5,173 nt of DNA, taken from positions 1 to 5,173 of the forward strand of contig JALUWZ010000199.1 of NCBI GenBank assembly GCA_027019205.1, in the 5' to 3' direction. The position numbers and the translations under genes were made by a program. Under the pieces are notes generated by a model. The model was not told where the DNA came from, made no database searches, and worked only from the letters and a program-made list of their open reading frames with translations. The stretch's first letter is position 1; every line of letters begins with the position of its first letter. Below are positions 4,544 through 5,173 of this stretch, piece after piece. The stretch is from Emcibacter sp. (GTDB taxonomy: Bacteria > Pseudomonadota > Alphaproteobacteria > Sphingomonadales > Emcibacteraceae).

Positions 4544-5173
4544 ATGACGGAAAATAAGGGTCTTCTTGCCGGAAAACGCGGTATTATCATGGGGGTGGCA
4601 AATAATCGCTCGATCGCCTGGGGCATTGCCCGCCAGGCGGCGGAACAGGGGGCGGAGCTGGCCTTTACCTTTCAGGGCGAGGCGCTGGAAAAGCGGGTCA
4701 GGCCGCTGGCCGAATCTGTCGGAGCCAATCTGATCCTGCCATGTGATGTCACCGACGGCGAGTCAATTGATGCCGTGTTTCAGGAATTGAAAAAATGCTG
4801 GGGCAAGATTGATTTTCTGGTCCATGCCATCGCCTATTCCGACAAGACGGAGCTGACCGGGCGCTATGTTGATACCACGCCGGAAAATTTTGCCATGAGC
4901 CTGAATATTTCCTGCTATTCCTTTACCGCCATTGCCCAGCGGGCCGAAAAACTTATGACTGACGGCGGCAGCATGATAACCCTGACCTATTACGGGGCGG
5001 AAAAGGTCATTCCGCATTATAATATCATGGGGGTTGCCAAGGCGGCGCTGGAGGCCAGCGTCAAATATCTCGCCCGTGACCTCGGGCCAAAGGGCATCCG
5101 GGTCAACAGCCTGTCTGCCGGGCCGATCAAGACCCTGGCGGCGTCGGGCATTGGTGATTTCCGCTATATCCTG
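4544..5173 (+). CDS. fabI: enoyl-[acyl-carrier-protein] reductase (NADH), 3' end beyond the window
   Basis: The visible 210 codons encode most of FabI, the cytoplasmic enzyme that reduces trans-2-enoyl-ACP in the last step of each fatty-acid elongation cycle. It is an SDR-fold protein with the FabI-type nucleotide motif GVANNRSIAWGIA (17-29), CDVTD (67-71) and HAIAYSDK (94-101). The active-site residues are Y149, Y159 and K166 (Y-x6-K, matching E. coli Y146, Y156 and K163), and the segment SAGPIKTLAASGI (191-203) follows. About 50-65 residues are missing at the right edge compared with the usual 260-275. Residue A97 stands where E. coli has G93. The start is set by AAGGA 6 bases upstream. It follows the YihY-family gene by 59 bases in the same direction. 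Confidence 0.97.
   Translation, partial: MTENKGLLAGKRGIIMGVANNRSIAWGIARQAAEQGAELAFTFQGEALEKRVRPLAESVGANLILPCDVTDGESIDAVFQELKKCWGKIDFLVHAIAYSDKTELTGRYVDTTPENFAMSLNISCYSFTAIAQRAEKLMTDGGSMITLTYYGAEKVIPHYNIMGVAKAALEASVKYLARDLGPKGIRVNSLSAGPIKTLAASGIGDFRYIL

Noticed and set aside
4490..4557. Two short frames before fabI (ATG 4490, MKKYVGLLL; ATG 4516, MKVTVARNNNDGK) overlapping by ATGA, the second running into the fabI start.
   Set aside because: Neither has a ribosome site, and both are as short as expected by chance in AT-rich sequence. There is no attenuator-like hairpin or codon run to suggest a leader peptide.

Overview
The window looks like an ordinary chromosomal segment of an alphaproteobacterium. 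GC content is moderate, with AT-rich gaps between genes. Three things point this way: a lipoprotein clearly related to the rickettsial 17 kDa surface antigen, an alphaproteobacterial-type FabI, and the neighbourhood pdxH / 17 kDa-type lipoprotein / DnaJ-like protein / fabI, which I recall as a recurring alphaproteobacterial gene order. The genus cannot be fixed from the sequence alone.

Layout. The left half is read leftward from a divergent promoter region at about 2100-2170. pdxH (pyridoxamine 5'-phosphate oxidase) comes first. A FieF-like cation diffusion facilitator follows, joined to pdxH by a one-base TGATG stop/start overlap. After a 124-base AT-rich gap containing several dyads comes a 140-residue SpoIIAA/STAS-like protein of unknown role. 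A possible further leftward gene starts at 53 and runs off the left edge. The right half is read rightward: a 17 kDa-antigen-type glycine-zipper lipoprotein, a DnaJ-like co-chaperone without a zinc finger, a YihY/BrkB-family membrane protein (ATGA overlap with the DnaJ gene), and fabI (enoyl-ACP reductase). The window cuts fabI after 210 codons.

How the genes fit together. The rightward set is biased toward the cell envelope: an outer-membrane lipoprotein, a polytopic inner-membrane protein and a fatty-acid synthesis enzyme, with a co-chaperone between them. The leftward pair joins cofactor (PLP) synthesis with divalent-metal efflux. The tight overlaps suggest translational coupling, but no functional link between coupled partners is shown by the sequence.

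The most notable local feature is a perfect 20-base tandem duplication at the 5' end of pdxH. It moves two upstream ATG codons out of the pdxH frame and leaves only GTG starts. It lies beside a divergent promoter core built on the palindrome ATTATATAAT. I found no mobile element, CRISPR array, RNA gene, prophage or defence system, and no convincing undescribed multi-gene system.
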